A stretch of 64,000 bases of DNA from positions 107,390,826 to 107,454,825 of the forward strand of contig CM070546.1 of the NCBI GenBank assembly GCA_036346405.1. Reading direction: 5' to 3'. Of the stretch, positions 33,707 through 46,800 are shown piece by piece (the stretch's first letter is position 1; each line of letters begins with the position of its first letter). The notes beneath the pieces were generated by a model. The model did not search any database. It was not told where the DNA came from and worked only from the letters and a program-made list of their open reading frames with translations. This DNA is from Phyllostachys edulis (lineage: Eukaryota > Streptophyta > Magnoliopsida > Poales > Poaceae). Position numbers and translations under genes: made by a program.

Positions 33707-35620
33707 TGAGAGACCATGTGGAGGTCGTCCCGTGTGTGTGATGAGTAATTGACATAGGTTTAGGAAGTCGAGTTTGGTTTGGGTGGTTTGGTCCATGTCG
33801 TTGCGTGGTGCAACAGGCTCAGTCGGTTTGGTCAAACTTGGTCGTATGGGATTAGGATGCATATTCTTTGATTCGACAAGTTTGGATTTTGTCATGGTAA
33901 GTTGTTGGTATTTACGCTTTCATGTATCGGCGGTGCTATTTGATGTGTTTCTTGTGCGTGTGATCGCAGGACATCGGGTGGAGTCGTGGCGAGACACGGT
34001 GGACCGGACTAGGTGCAGTGGCGCCGAGGTCGAACGGTCGGGATGTGTCAAGACGATGTGGACTCGAGGTGGTTGCGAGGCGGCGAGACAAGGAGCGCTG
34101 AAGCTTCGAAAGGTGCGTAGGGCGAACGGAATTTCGCAAGGTCGCACAAGCGAGCGGCTCCGTTGGATTTAGCGGGCGTGAACGGGTTGGAGACCCATTA
34201 GCCAAGGGCTATAAATAGGAGTGAGTGGCTGCTTGTATTGGTGGGCTTTGGGAGATAGTTAGGGTTTGCTAGGGTCAAAAGAGACTTTAGTGGTTAAGGG
34301 AGTTGGGACATTAGGGTTCCAAAAAGGTGCAATCATTCCTCTAGTGGGGCGGCGCTTTGTATCTCCCCAAAAGCATCCTTGTGGTGGCGCCCTCGAGAAT
34401 GAGAAGATCATGTCGGCTCGGTACTTTCTTTGATGTTGCATTAAGTAGTTCTGTTGTTTCGGTTTTGTTTATTGTCTGAAAAAATTGCAACGCAAAAATC
34501 AATCTGAGCGCGGCAACTTAGCAGTTGTTTTTTTTTTTTACCGCCTTCTTTTGATTCGAGTAGATCTGTCTTCATTGTTCCTCGTGGATGAGGAAATCGT
34601 TGTATGTGCATGCTCGCTCCTCATGGATTGATGCGGTTATCGTTTCGATCTTCGGTCTTGATTGCTTCTTTGACCGAACTCGCCTCGAAATGCGTAATCA
34701 TTTGCGTGTGTTGATTTTCTCGGTTCTTGTTGTCGATTTGAGTGCGGTTTGTGGTCGCCTTAATTGGTTCAACTCGCTTTGATTTATTTATTTTTGGACT
34801 CACTGTGGGTGCGGCGGTGGATCATTGTTTTGAGTGCCCGGAATTTCTGGAACAGGGTGGCGCATGTGTTAGCCTGGAGAGCGTCCCGCGATATCCAGAT
34901 CTTGTCCGCACGGCTGCTATTTCGCTGTTTGTTCTGTCGGATTTTTTTTTTGCCAGCAGTTTTTGTCTCTTGTTTCTATTTCTTGCGGCTGCTGTTCTTG
35001 CATGCATGAGATCTGTCAGTGTTGAATTTGGATCCTGCTGGTGTGCTCCTGTAGCCTTTCATTAATCTTGTGCTTAGCGGCCTGTAGAGCACCGGTCTAG
35101 CCCAAGAATTTCAGGCGGCGATTTCATCGCTTTGGTTTTGTTTGATGAAGTGACTGTTGGAGTTCACCGAAAATCTGTGCTCGATGGCAACATTTAGAAT
35201 GAGTGTGGCGGCGCTTTGTTGTCCTTGGGCGAAATCTGAGTTGGCGGCGCCTGCTCACGCTCGGTGTAAGCAATATCGAGTTATCGCGGCTTGTGTCCCG
35301 ATGTTCCATATTGTTTATTGTTTGCTCTGAGATCTTGTCCGAGAGATTAAATAGATGCTTGTTGGCTTCCTTCAACAATCCGAGTGAGTCTTTGTTTTTA
35401 ATTGCTTGTATCGACTAAATGTTTAGTGGCCGTGGAGGTTGCATTGAATACTTTTTCTTAAGGGTTTGATCGGATTCAACACAGGTCATGCGCTGTGCCT
35501 GTATACAGATCTTCATAGCTTTTATAGCTATTGGAGTGAAAGTAGTGTTGAGTTCGATCGAAGGGAAAAACAAGAAAAGCGTCTATTCACCCCCCCTCTA
35601 GTCGCCTTTCCGGTCCTACA
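33707..35620 (+). mobile_element. Solo LTR, Copia/SIRE-like 3' end, TSD GTTTC
   Basis: It ends CTATTCACCCCCCCTCTAG...CGGTCCTACA (35583-35620), the same terminus as the other SIRE-type LTRs here. GTTTC follows at 35621-35625 and also precedes a TG start at 33702-33706. The flanks join into a continuous Gypsy LTR when it is removed, which supports the 33707 start. A TATA box is at 34210-34218. No PBS or internal sequence, so recombination between two LTRs probably removed the rest. Confidence 0.7.
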
Positions 35621-37098
35621 GTTTCTCCACCAGCTCCGGCTATAAATAGCCTGGGCATGCCCCCCCCCCCGTTGTCACCTTTTTGCTCATTTATAACTTC
35701 CTTGCTCTCGCCTAGTTTTCTTCGTGCTCAAGACCTCCCCAAGGAGCTCTCCAAGGCTGTGATGTGCCTCTTGTTTTCTGGTTTTGGCTGAGTTTGTTTA
35801 AGCTCTTTCTAGTTTTCTTTTAAGTTCTTTGCTTGGAGCTGGTTTGCTTATTTGGTTCTTTGGCGAGCGTGTAGATCCCGAGTTTGAGGAGGAGTACTTG
35901 GACCCAGCATTTTCTACTGAAGGCTCACCACTGCTCAACGAAGGCAAGTCGCAGACCTTTGATCATATTGAGCCTAGTTTTTCAAATGTATTTTGCTTTA
36001 CTTTATCATGCATGGCTATTTTTATAAGAATGGTTTGGGCAGTAGATAATTTCCTACTTGACAATATGCCTCCTTGGATAATTGTATTTGACATGTTGAC
36101 ATGATCCTCTTGGACGCCTTAGAATGGATATTTTAGTTGGTATTGTTTGGTATTTCCAACATGGGACCGTATGTTTATGCTTAGCCTTGCTTTAGAACCG
36201 TGGGTCTTGAGAATCATGCTTTATCTTTAATAACTTGATTAATGGAACTATGGAACTGTGGTTGGTGCCACTGATGAGCAACTGTGGTGGGATGCCACAG
36301 TTGTGTTGTTTGTGGTGCGAGGCCACTTTGTTAAAATCTTGTGTGCCAAGACCAGGGAGGTCTTTGGCCAGGTGAACCCAAAACGTTTTCTTGCTTGGGC
36401 AACTGATCGTGCAGTAAAGGGGGTGCTATGCGCACACTGGGATATGGAAGTCTTGCCTGAGCAGCAATTAAGGACTTAACTTTATGTTCTGTTGATCTGG
36501 GCCTTTCAGTGCAACCACAAGATCACTTTATGGGGGGTGGTCTGGGCCAAATAATTAGCAATGAGCTGGCTTGGTTCTGTTGTGGTGGAGCGTCTTACGA
36601 TTATTTGGCGTAGAGGGGCACACAACCGGTGGGGTTGCAGCCCAACCGGAAGCGAAACCTTAGCAGACAGATCCGAGCCAGATCAAACCTTTGTAACGAC
36701 CTTATCGCGCTCTCTAGACTGCTCACCTTCGGAAGTGAGTAAAGGGTTCCGATGGGAACCTGACCCGCTGAAGAGGTCGTGAATTGTGGGTAAAGTTGTA
36801 CACCTCTGCAGAGTATTAATCTATTCGAACAGCCAAGTCCTTGGTCATGGACATGCCCGGTGAAAATGGTGCAAGGGGTAGACTTTTCAAATTTTGTGTT
36901 CCACAGCTGGCTTGGGATGTCTGCAAGTATTCTGGGTGGCTCCGAGTGCTTGTGATGTCCTCAGCTGGTCGTGGAGGTTTTGTGAAACCTAGGGTGGTCT
37001 TTGGGAGCTCTGGAGTTGGTGCTCCAAAGTGGTCTTGGGAGAGGTCCTGGTCGTGGGTGCGGCCAGACCTCCCCCAAGCGGCTTTGGTAGTGAGTGGG
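35621..37098 (+). mobile_element. Gypsy LTR (element 4), middle segment
   Basis: GCTATAAATAGCCTGGGC (from 35640) is the TATA region and corresponds to the TATA area of element 2. GTGGGTAAAG..CTCTGCAGAG (36787-36815) and the GGTCATGGACATG stretch (36842-36855) also match element 2 in opposite orientation. No coding sequence was recognised. A run of 13 Cs lies near 35659-35671. It is cut at 37098 by the SIRE element. Confidence 0.7.
37094..37098. repeat. TSD GTGGG, left copy
   Basis: Identical to GTGGG at 52463-52467; flanks the SIRE-type Copia. Confidence 0.95.
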
Positions 37099-38599
37099 TG
37101 AAAGCATCTAGGCCCCTAAAAATTGTTTTGGTAATTAATGATAATATGTGAATATGGGATTAACGTGTTTATTGAGTATGTACAAGGTTAAATCCCATTG
37201 GTGCTCTTGATGACCGGAATTGCTTGAAAGGATTACATGAAGATCATTTGGCTCAAAGACAAGGTACAATAGTCTAGGATCTTTTATTTTGCGGTCTTAG
37301 GTGAATTGGTTGGAAGACAGGGTTATAGGCTAGACAAATTGCATTATAAAGAGGGTCCAAGAAATGAGTACCTTGAAAGTGAATGATGCCACATTTGCTC
37401 AAATCTTATTTGATTTAATCTTGGATTTGTTTTTGGTTTGGCCTCAATTTAAATTTCTTTGTTTTTCTTTGGAGGCCGGACTGACCAACGTTAATCGGGT
37501 CGGACCGACCGGAGTCTTGGGACCAAAAACAATGGTCAGCTTTTTCCAGTGAGGTGTTGTTTTTTATTTTGCTGATTTCCATTGGGCCGGACTAACCGAC
37601 GGCCATTGGCCGGACCGACCGCACCCGGGTCTTGGACGCGTCAACATTTTCCAGAGAAGGTTTTGATTGAAATTTGACAGCCGGACCGACACGGTATAAG
37701 TGCGAATCGACCGCACCTCCGGTCCTTCAATGCGGTCAGCATTTTCCAGTGAGTCTCTAAAACGATTTCCGTTTTTCTGTAGGCTGGACTAACCGCGACG
37801 CTCACTGCGGTCTAACCGACACCCTCAGAACGGCTATTTTTCAGTGCATTTAATGCTATACGATCGTTATATTCTGAGGCCGGATCGATCAAGACGGTGA
37901 TCGCTGGCCCGACTGCTCCATGAAAAATTGGGGATTTCGTGCCCCAACGGCTAGTGCAGTGGGTGGAGGCTATAAATACCTCACCCACTACAACTAGAAG
38001 TGTTGTTGAGCCTCATTTAACATCTCTTGAGCCCTTTGCATTGTTTCCTACTCATTGAGAGCATTCATTTTCTTTTGCAAAGGTAGTTGAGGTTTTTCCA
38101 AGAGCATTTATTGAGTTTGATCATTGTGGCATTAGAGCGCTTTCAAGTGAAGATTTCTTGCTCTATTACTCTTGGAGATTGCCGTCTCCTAGACGGCTTG
38201 GAGTTTGGTTCGGTGATCTTCTCAAAGGAGATTGTGAGAAGGCCCGGGTATTTGTGAAGGTTGGAGCTCGCCTATCCGGAGAGGAGAAGAGCTACCACTA
38301 GTGATCGAGTGAAGGCTTAATTTGTGGAGCCGGCTTGAGTTGATCAAGCTTCCTCAACGTGGATTAGTGAAGACCGGCAAGTCTTCGATACCATAGGAAA
38401 AACTTCCTTGTGTCATTGTGGTTATTTTTAGTCTTTACATTTCCGCATTTATATTTCTAGCTTGTCTTTTGTGGTAAATTGCTTAGCTAGAATTATATCT
38501 TGTTTAGACTAAGTTAATCATTGGCTAAAATTGTTAAATTGTCAAAAAGTTTAAAAACCTCCTATTCACCCCCTCTAGTCGGTTATCCTTGATCCTACA
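37099..38599 (+). repeat. 5' LTR of SIRE-type Copia
   Basis: Starts TGAAAGCATCTAGGCCCC, ends TTGATCCTACA, 1501 bp. TATA at 37971-37979. The middle (about 37480-37930) is packed with CGGAC/GACCG and GGTC motifs. The flanks are nearly identical to the 3' LTR, while this middle part differs much more. Confidence 0.95.
37971..37979 (+). promoter_or_regulatory. TATA box of 5' LTR (SIRE-type)
   Basis: TATAAATAC after GGTGGAGGC; conserved in the 3' LTR at 51831-51839. Confidence 0.75.
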
Positions 38600-38601
38600 A
38601 G

Positions 38602-38613
38602 TGGTATCAGAGC
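38602..38613 (+). promoter_or_regulatory. Primer binding site of SIRE-type Copia
   Basis: TGGTATCAGAGC two bases after the LTR end, initiator tRNA-Met type. Confidence 0.95.
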
Positions 38614-38658
38614 TTGGTCTCTCATTGATTTAGACTTAACCGTCTAAGAGAGAAAAGG

Positions 38659-40579
38659 ATGGCTAGTGAGGGAATTGCTATAGGAAAGGCTCCTCTCTTT
38701 AATGGCTCAAATTATGCTTATTGGAAAATTAAAATGTTAATTTATTTAAAGGCTATGAGTCCGAGAATTTGGAAAATCGTAAATGAGGGTTACATCATGC
38801 CTCTTAATCCACTACTCTCCACGGAGCAAGAGGAGCGTAATGCTCATTTAGATGCCCAAGCTATGAACGCTCTCTTTGGCGCTTTGAACGCGGATGAGTT
38901 CAATAGAGTGAGCAACTTAGAAACCGCTCATGATATTTGGACCACCCTCTCGGAAATCCATGAGGGAACATCCACGGTCAAAGAAGCCAAATTGCATAGG
39001 CTTCGGATTAAATATGAGACATTCATAATGTTGCCTCATGAAAACATCAATGAGATGTATTTAAGACACAACAACATTGTGAATGAGCTCAAAGGCCTTG
39101 GGACTAACCTTCTTGATGTTGATATTGTTCGCAAGATGCTTAGGGCTCTTCCGGATAAATATGAGACGTTGGTGACATTATTTCTCAACTCGCCCGAGTT
39201 GCCAAGGATGACACCAACGGGGCTTTTGGGCAACCTCATCACAAAAGGACAAAGAAGAGCTTTTGGAGACATCATCCTCAAAGAAGAAAATTACCGCTTT
39301 CAAAGCCAAGGCGGAATCTAGTGATGATGAGGATGAAGAAGAAGACTCCGATGAGGAGTATGCACTACTTGTGAGAAGAATGAAGAGGGTCATGAAGAGG
39401 CGCCCCAATAGAAGCTATAACTTTGATAAGTTCAAGAAGGGGCAATCCTCAAATGATAAGAAGAGATATAGCAATATTCGATGCTATAATTGTGAAGAAA
39501 AGGGGCACATTGCCTCTCGTTACCCCGAAAAGAAGGATGACAAGGGCAAGCCATTCAAGAAGAAGGAATGCAACGGTAAAAAGAAGCTTTTCAAGAAGCT
39601 TCACAAGGATGGCAAGAATGAAGCTCACATTGGAGAGTGGGATTCAAATGATGAGTCAAGCGACTCCGACTCCGACTCCGATGAGGAAGAGTCCCCCAAG
39701 AAGAAGGGACTTGTCGGCATCGCCATCAAGGAAGCTCCGTCACTATTCTTCACTCCTACTTGCCTTATGGCTAAAGGAGATAAGGTAAAATCCATTAATG
39801 GTGATGAACCAACTTATGATGAATTAATGGATATGCTTGATGAATTAAGCGAATATCTTGGAAAAGAAAAATCAAAATATAAGGTCTTAAATAAGGAATA
39901 CAATTCTCTAAAAGATTCTTATTAGGAGCTAAAGGAAGCTCATAACTTGCTTAACCAAGAATATTCAAATAAATCTTGTTCTAGTGTAGAAATTACATGC
40001 AATATTGTTGATGAAATACCTAGTGTAGAAATTGCTAAGACTAGTGTATCTACTTCATGTGATGACCTACTTGCAATGCCATGTTGCTCTAATATTGATG
40101 CTAATCATGATATTGTTGAGCAAAATGATGCAAAACTTGTTCATGAGAACTATGAGCTAAAAGAACAAGTGACCAAACTAAGCAAGAGCTTGAAAAGATG
40201 TTTCAAGGGTAAGGCCACTCTTGATAAACTTTTGAGTGAGCAAAAGTGTTCATTCAATAAGGAAGGACTTGGGTATGTGCCTAAGAAAGGTAAGAAGCTG
40301 GTAAACAAGCCCACAAGATTTATGAGGCAAAATGGTATGTATTGCTATAAGTGCCGGGAAATAGGACATATGCAACAAAATTGTCCTAAGGGTAAGGTTC
40401 CATCACTTGGTATATATGATTCATACTATGTGCTTAAAAATACTATGAATGGTAAAATAATTGCTCATTTTATTGGCACTTCAATTTTAGGTGCTAAAAG
40501 GAATACCATTTGGGTGCCTAAATCCTTGGTTACTAACCTCCAAGGACCAAAACAAATTTGGGTACCTAAAAGAACTTGA
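38659..40579 (+). pseudogene. gag: Copia gag polyprotein, frameshifted and with a stop
   Basis: ATG at 38659 starts a UBN2/gag-type domain (LFNGSNYAYWKIKM near residue 13, then ETAHDIWTTLSEIHEG, and KMLRALPDKYETLVTLF). The frame shifts before about 39263 and resumes in another phase (39263-39922) with an acidic linker. The zinc knuckle CYNCEEKGHIASRY there has its last Cys replaced by Tyr (39521-39523). TAG at 39923-39925 interrupts the frame, which then continues to 40579 with a coiled coil and a second, intact knuckle (CYKCREIGHMQQNC, about 40341-40385). It ends with SIRE-like IWVPKSLVTNLQGPKQIWVPK. Gag forms the cytoplasmic particle and binds RNA. Confidence 0.9.
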
Positions 40580-40593
40580 TTCTTGTTTTGTAG

Positions 40594-43500
40594 GTGAACT
40601 ATAAGACCGGTGGAAAACATTGGGTGCTTGATAGTGGATGCACTCAACACATGACCGGTGATAGAAAAATGTTCACCACATTCGAGAATGGAAAAGGAGT
40701 AGACAAGATCACTTTTGGCGATAATAGCAAAGGAAAGGTATTAGGATTGGGTAAAATTGCTATCTCAAATGACCTTTCCATTTCTAATGTTTTTCTAGTA
40801 GAATCATTAAACTTTAACTTGCTATCTGTTGCTCAAATATGTGATCTTGGACTAATTTGCTCATTCTCTAGTGAAGGTGTAACCATTTCTAACGCAAAAG
40901 ATAGCTCTTTAGCTTTCAAAGACTTTAGATTTGGAAATTTTTACTTAGTTGATTTTAGTTCAAGTGGATCTTGCTTAAAAACTTGCTTAATTACAAAAAC
41001 CTCCTTGGGTTGGCTTTGGCATAGAAGGCTAGCCCATGTTGGAATGATTCAACTCAAAAAGCTTTTCAAACACGATTTAGTTGTTGGCTTGAAAGATGTG
41101 AAATTTGAGAAAAATAGACTTTGTAGTGCTTGTCAAGCCGGTAAACAAGTTGCTAATTCTCATCCTTCCAAAAGTATCATGTCAACTTCTAGACCATTGG
41201 AACTCTTACATATGGATTTGTTTGGGCCAACAACCTATAAGAGTATCGGGGGAAATAGCTATTGTTTAGTCATTATGGATGATTACTCTAGATATACATG
41301 GGTATTCTTCCTAGATGATAAAGGTAAAACCTCCAAAATTTTCAAAAGATTTGCTAAAAGGGCTCAAAATGAATTTGATTTCAAAATAAAGAAAATCCGT
41401 AGTGATAATGGTTCCGAGTTCAAAAATACTAAAGTTGAGGACTTTTGTGATGAACTTGGAATAAAGCACGAACTTTCCACAACCTACACTCCGGAGCAAA
41501 ATGGAGTAGTAGAAAGGAAAAAAATCGAACATTAATTGAAATGGCTAGGACAATGCTTGATGAATATAATACTTCCGATAGTTTTTGGGCGGAAGCTATT
41601 AACACCGCTTGTCATGCCATAAATCGCCTTTATTTGCACCGTCTTTTGAAAAAGACTTCCTATGAGCTTATTGTAGGAAGAAAATCGAACATCTCTTACT
41701 TTCGTGTTTTTGGTTGCAAGTGTTACATTTTGAAGAAGGGTGTTCGTCTTTCAAAATTTGATAGTCGTTGTGATATTGGTTTCTTGCTTGGTTATTCTTC
41801 AAATAGCAAGGCTTATCGTGTCTTCAACAAAAACTCCAGTTTAGTTGAAGAAAGGCACGATGTGTAATTTGATGAAACTAACGGCTCTCAAGAAGAGCAT
41901 GAGAATTTCGATGATGTAGGTGATGAAGCCTTAAGAAAAGCAATGGAACATATGCAAATAGGCGACATCAAGCCCGAAGATGGTCCATCATCCTCCACTC
42001 AAGTTGAACCACCCACATCTTTCACAAGTCAAGTACAAATCATTGAAGAGGACAACAAGGAAGATGATCAACCATCCAACCTACCACCAAGAATCCACAA
42101 TGCAATTGCTAAGGATCATCCAATAGATCAAATATTGGGTGACGTAAGTAAGGGTGTCCAAACTCGCTCTCGTGTTGCTTCTTTTTGTGAATATTACTCT
42201 TTTGTCTCGTCTATTGAGCCAAAGCATGTAGAAAAAGCACTTGACGATTCGGATTGGGTGAATGCGATGCATTAAGAACTCAATAACTTTACCTGAAATA
42301 AAGTTTGGACATTGGTGGATCGACCCAAAGAACACAATGTTATTGGTACAAAATGGGTCTTTAGGAACAAGCAAGATGAGAATGGTTTGGTCATTCGAAA
42401 CAAAGCAAGATTGGTCGCTCAAGGATATTCACAAGTTGAATGTTTGGATTTTGGTGAAACTTTTGCTCCCGTAGCTAGACTTGAGTCAATTCGGATATTA
42501 CTTGCCTTTGCATCATGCTTTGATATTAAATTATTTCAAATAGATGTTAAAAGTGCTTTCTTAAATGGTAAAATATCCGAACTTGTCTTTGTTGAACAAC
42601 CCCCCGGGTTTGAAGATCCTAATAATGCAAATCATGTCTATAAACTCTCCAAGGCGCTCTATGGTCTTAAACAAGCTCCTAGAGCATGGTATGAACGTCT
42701 TAGAGATTTTCTAGTATCAAAAGGATTCAAAATCGGGAAAATTGATTCAACCTTATTTACTAAAGTTTTAGATGATGATTTCTTTGTATGTCAAATCTAT
42801 GTTGATGATATCATTTTTGGGTCTACTAATCAAGATTTTTGCAAAGAATTTGGTGATATGATGTCTAGGGAATTTGAAATGTCAATGATTGGAGAATTAA
42901 GATATTTCCTTGGACTTCAAATCAAACAACTCAAGGATGGGACTTTTATAAGCCAAGCCAAGTACGTGAAGGATTTACTTAAAAGATTTGGCGTGGAAGA
43001 TGTAAAGCCCATCAAGACTCCCATGGCTACAAATAGTCATCTTGATCTAAATGAGGGAGGTAAACCGGTAGATTTAAAGTTTTATAGATCCATGATTGGT
43101 AGCTTGTTTTATCTTACCGCATCTAGGCCCGATATCATGTTTAGTGTTTGTATGTGTACTCGTTTTCAAGCTTCTCCAAAAGAATGTCATCTTATGGCCG
43201 TTAAAAGAATTCTTAGATATTTAAAGCATTCCTCTAGCATTGGCCTTTGGTTCCCCAAAGGTGCTAAATTTGATTTAATTGGATATTCCGATTCCGATTA
43301 TGCGGGTTGCAAAGTGGATAGAAAAAGCACCTCGGGTAGTTGTCAATTCTTAGGAAGATCTTTAGTATCATGGTCATCCAAGAAACAAAACTCCGTAGCT
43401 TTATCTACCGGGTTTAATATGTGTCCGAGGAAGTTGTTGTGCTCAATTGCTTTGGATCAGGCAAATATTGATGGATTATGGAATTAAATTTGATAAAATG

Positions 43501-43746
43501 CCTCTTTTGTGTGACAATGATAGTGCCGTGAAAATTGCTAATAACCCTGTTCAACACTCAAGAACCAAGCATATAGATATTCGCCACCACTTCTTGAGAG
43601 ATCATGTGAGCAAGGGAGATATTTAAATTAGCCACATAAGAACCGAAGACCAATTAGCGGATATTTTCACCAAACCTTTAGATGAAGGCCGCTTTTGCAA
43701 ATTAAGGAATGAATTAAATGTCATAGATTGTTCTAATGTCATTTGA
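40594..43746 (+). pseudogene. pol: Copia pol: protease, integrase, reverse transcriptase, RNase H, decayed
   Basis: Protease active site DSG at 40630-40638. The integrase HHCC finger (LWHRRLAHVG...CSACQAGK) is near 41010-41145 and the catalytic core follows (HMDLFGP, MDDYSRYTWVFF, RSDNGSEF, EQNGVVER) to about 41520. A frameshift at about 41520 moves the frame. Stops follow at 41865, 42273 and 42294. RT carries QIDVKSAFLNG and the YVDD box at 42798-42809. RNase H has GYSDSDYAGC and SWSSKKQ, then a deletion/frameshift near 43410. The 3' tail (CDNDSAVKIANN, IRTEDQLADIFTK) ends at 43746 and holds one more stop. The domain order is diagnostic of Copia. No active enzyme is expected from this copy. 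Confidence 0.92.
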
Positions 43747-43836
43747 TTACATTATGTTCTTGAATCTTAATTGAATTCGCTTTTCTCTCGTGATTCTCTT
43801 ATTTCAAGAACTAAGATGGGAAACACATTTAGGGGG

Positions 43837-43841
43837 AGTGC
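43837..43841. repeat. TSD AGTGC, left copy
   Basis: Identical to 47503-47507, flanking the family-A LTR. Confidence 0.95.
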
Positions 43842-46800
43842 TGTGAGAACCTGCAAGATTAACCTAAACTAACTAACAGTAATCGGTAATTAGCGATAAT
43901 TAAAATTCTTTAAATCCAGAACAAATAGTAACTTCAGAGTTAATATCAAACGCATAATTGCTACATCTGGCAGCAAGAGGGTTATAAAAACAATTCCTCC
44001 AATATCATTACCAATTACAAAAATAAATCCATTGCAAGCATAAGTGGATCATTAATACAAACTCAGAAATATTTACACCATTCAGTGCAATCAAAGAAAA
44101 CATTGCATCAATCCAAATACAAAACAGAAGTAATATATATTACAAACCCTTTGCTTGTTTCAAAATTAATTATACAACCAATTGCAATGCTTATAACAAC
44201 AATGAATTAAATCATAAATCTGCTTCTTGCATCCTTGTAGCATCAGCTTTCCTTGCCACCTTGTACCTTGAGCACCAGTCCATAGAGCCATCTCTCGATC
44301 CATCCCCATCGCTCGTTAGAAAAAAAATTAGAACACGGTTAGTAAGTCAAAGCCATGTGGATTATAGAAAATAGAAGTGGAAGGTTGGAAGTGGCCGTCA
44401 GAATTCTCCTAAGCACACTAGGGTTCCCTGATCAACTCAAGCTAGCCAGCCCCTTGATCGTCAAGGTACCCAGACTAGTTAGAGTTAACCGGCACCTCTT
44501 TGCTTTCGTAGGTCTCATCATCTGGCGTTTATTTTAATCCGACACCTACGTATATTGATTTACTCAGCCACAGAAAATCACACTATAGTGATTCCCAACC
44601 ACAGACCAAAAAGCCCCCAACGAAATCTTGCCATAAGAATAAGAGCAAGGGCAAAGTGGTCTTTTGTTTGGGCAAGAGGACCGGAGGAGCCAGAACCATT
44701 GGCGTCACCAAGCACCAAGGCAGCCAGGGGAGGAGCAAGCTCAGACTCCGCATCATCATAGCCTGCAAGACAAACGCAGCAAGGGAGAAGAGGAGAGCAC
44801 CAACGCGAAGCCAAGATCGCCATCTTCTTCCCCACCCCAAACCCGCACAAGAGGTAACACTAGAGGCACCTCAGTAGGCACGGCAGGCATACACAAGGAT
44901 CTCGCATTTCACCAAAGCTCAGTGGCATCACAGTGTAGCTCCCAGTTCATCATGCATGCATCTCAGAGCATAGGGGGAGGGGTAGAGAGAGAGAGAGAGA
45001 GTAGGGTATAGATTAACCTCGATGTGGTGAGCCAGGCGAAGGGCGGCGAGTGGGCGAGCCATGATGAGGAGGCAATGAGCCGAGGCGGCGGCTGCTGCCC
45101 TGTACAAGGCCATGAGGAGGTCGGGAAGGCAATAGCGGGCGCCGAGTAGAGGGCGGCTCAGCAGCGGCTTGGGCAATGGATCGGGCCAAGCGAGGCGGAG
45201 GAGGTGGCAAGGCTGGGCGCATGGAGGCGCCGGCCGTGGAGGAGGCGAGCTGCCGGGTCCATGGGGTGCCCTGGGCACACGGACGGACGCGGTGGCTGGG
45301 TGCCAAGCCGGCCGGAGGGAGGAGCGCCAGAGGGGCACGGGAGCCGAGGGCGCGCAGGACCGAGGCGGCGGAGCCTGCCTGGCCGGGTCGTGGGGCACCC
45401 CAGAGAGCGGCAAGATGGCCTTGAAGAGAGAGAGAAGGAGAGATTTGAGTGGGGAGAGGGAGAGATTTGGGGATTTCTTCCTGGGAGAGAGAGAGAGATA
45501 GAGTGGGAGAGGAAGGGGGAGATGAGAGTGTGTGGTGTGTGTTGGGTGGTGCTTGTGTGTGTGCGTCTGTGCGTGGGTGCGTTGGCCAGCCGAGTGGAGA
45601 GAGAGAGAGGGATTAGGGGTAGGATTAGAAGTGGATTTAGGATTTTAGGTTTAGAGGTATGTTTTTCTGATTTTGGGTAAGTGCTAATTAAGTGTGCAGT
45701 AATGTGTTAATCGGTAGCTTTTGTAAATTATTTAGCTTTTAGCTGTTAAATTGTTGCTGTTAAATAACTTAGCTTAGATCTCGTCTAATTAACTAATTTG
45801 TAATTAATCTGTGGTTTAAAATTGCCAGATAAGTCGAATAGTTGTTAATTCTGTTGTTAATAAAACAACTAGTTTGTGTAGCAGCTTTGTGCTTTGCAAT
45901 TATTTATTCGGGTAATTTAAGCTTTTTCTTCTGCTAGTTTATTCGGTAGTTAAGCATGGACCGCGGCTCGTCGACCTTAGTGCGCGTTTTCGGTAGAGCG
46001 ATTATCTTTGGGAATGCTAACTTAGTGTAGATCTCGAAAAATGTTTATTTAATTAAAATTGTGCTAACAAACTAGAATCCGCTAACTTATGTATATATAA
46101 TATCACTCAAAATCAACTATGTATTTATTTATATGACTATTCGTACACCGCAGTGTGCTGGAGAGACGAACCAAGACAGCAGGAGAAATTGATCGAGATT
46201 AAATCGACGCCAATCTTTCCTACAACTCCACAGGCAAGCGATCCTCTTGACCATAAACATAGTTAATTTAAATGTAAACCGTATATTGCACTATATGTTT
46301 ATTGCATCAAAACTGTTTTCTCAAAACTTAAATAAATGATTGAGATGAAAATGATTAAGATGATTATGAAAGAAATGAGAATGAGAAAGAAAGAAAGAAA
46401 TGAGAATGATTATGGTTGGTAAAAGGGGCCTGGCAGGGTCTGATTTACGGCAGCGATGATGATGAGGTAAGAGGTGGGCCCCTTTTTACATATGGTTATA
46501 ATATAAGGACAAACAAAACTCTTGCTCGGTCTGAAGCCGTAAATTCAGTACCAACCACTTTCTCGTTTAGGCGAGCAGAAAATGCTACCTTGTTACGTAA
46601 TTATGATCTCCACAACGGGACACATTGGAGTGTTTGGGCACGGAAGAGCGCCGGCCCAGGAGGAGTGTTGAGCACGGACGATGGCGCCTCAACCAACATT
46701 TACGGAACTCGGTGTATGACGAGTCGCGAGCGTGATTAAATCAAGGCGGAAGGTAATGGGTGGAGACTTAATCACGTAAAATGGAAAACATCTCGTATTC

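Noticed and set aside
44555..45680. Multiple frames of 70-160 codons on both strands
   Set aside because: They lie within the solo family-A LTR; GA and CT runs and GC richness explain them.
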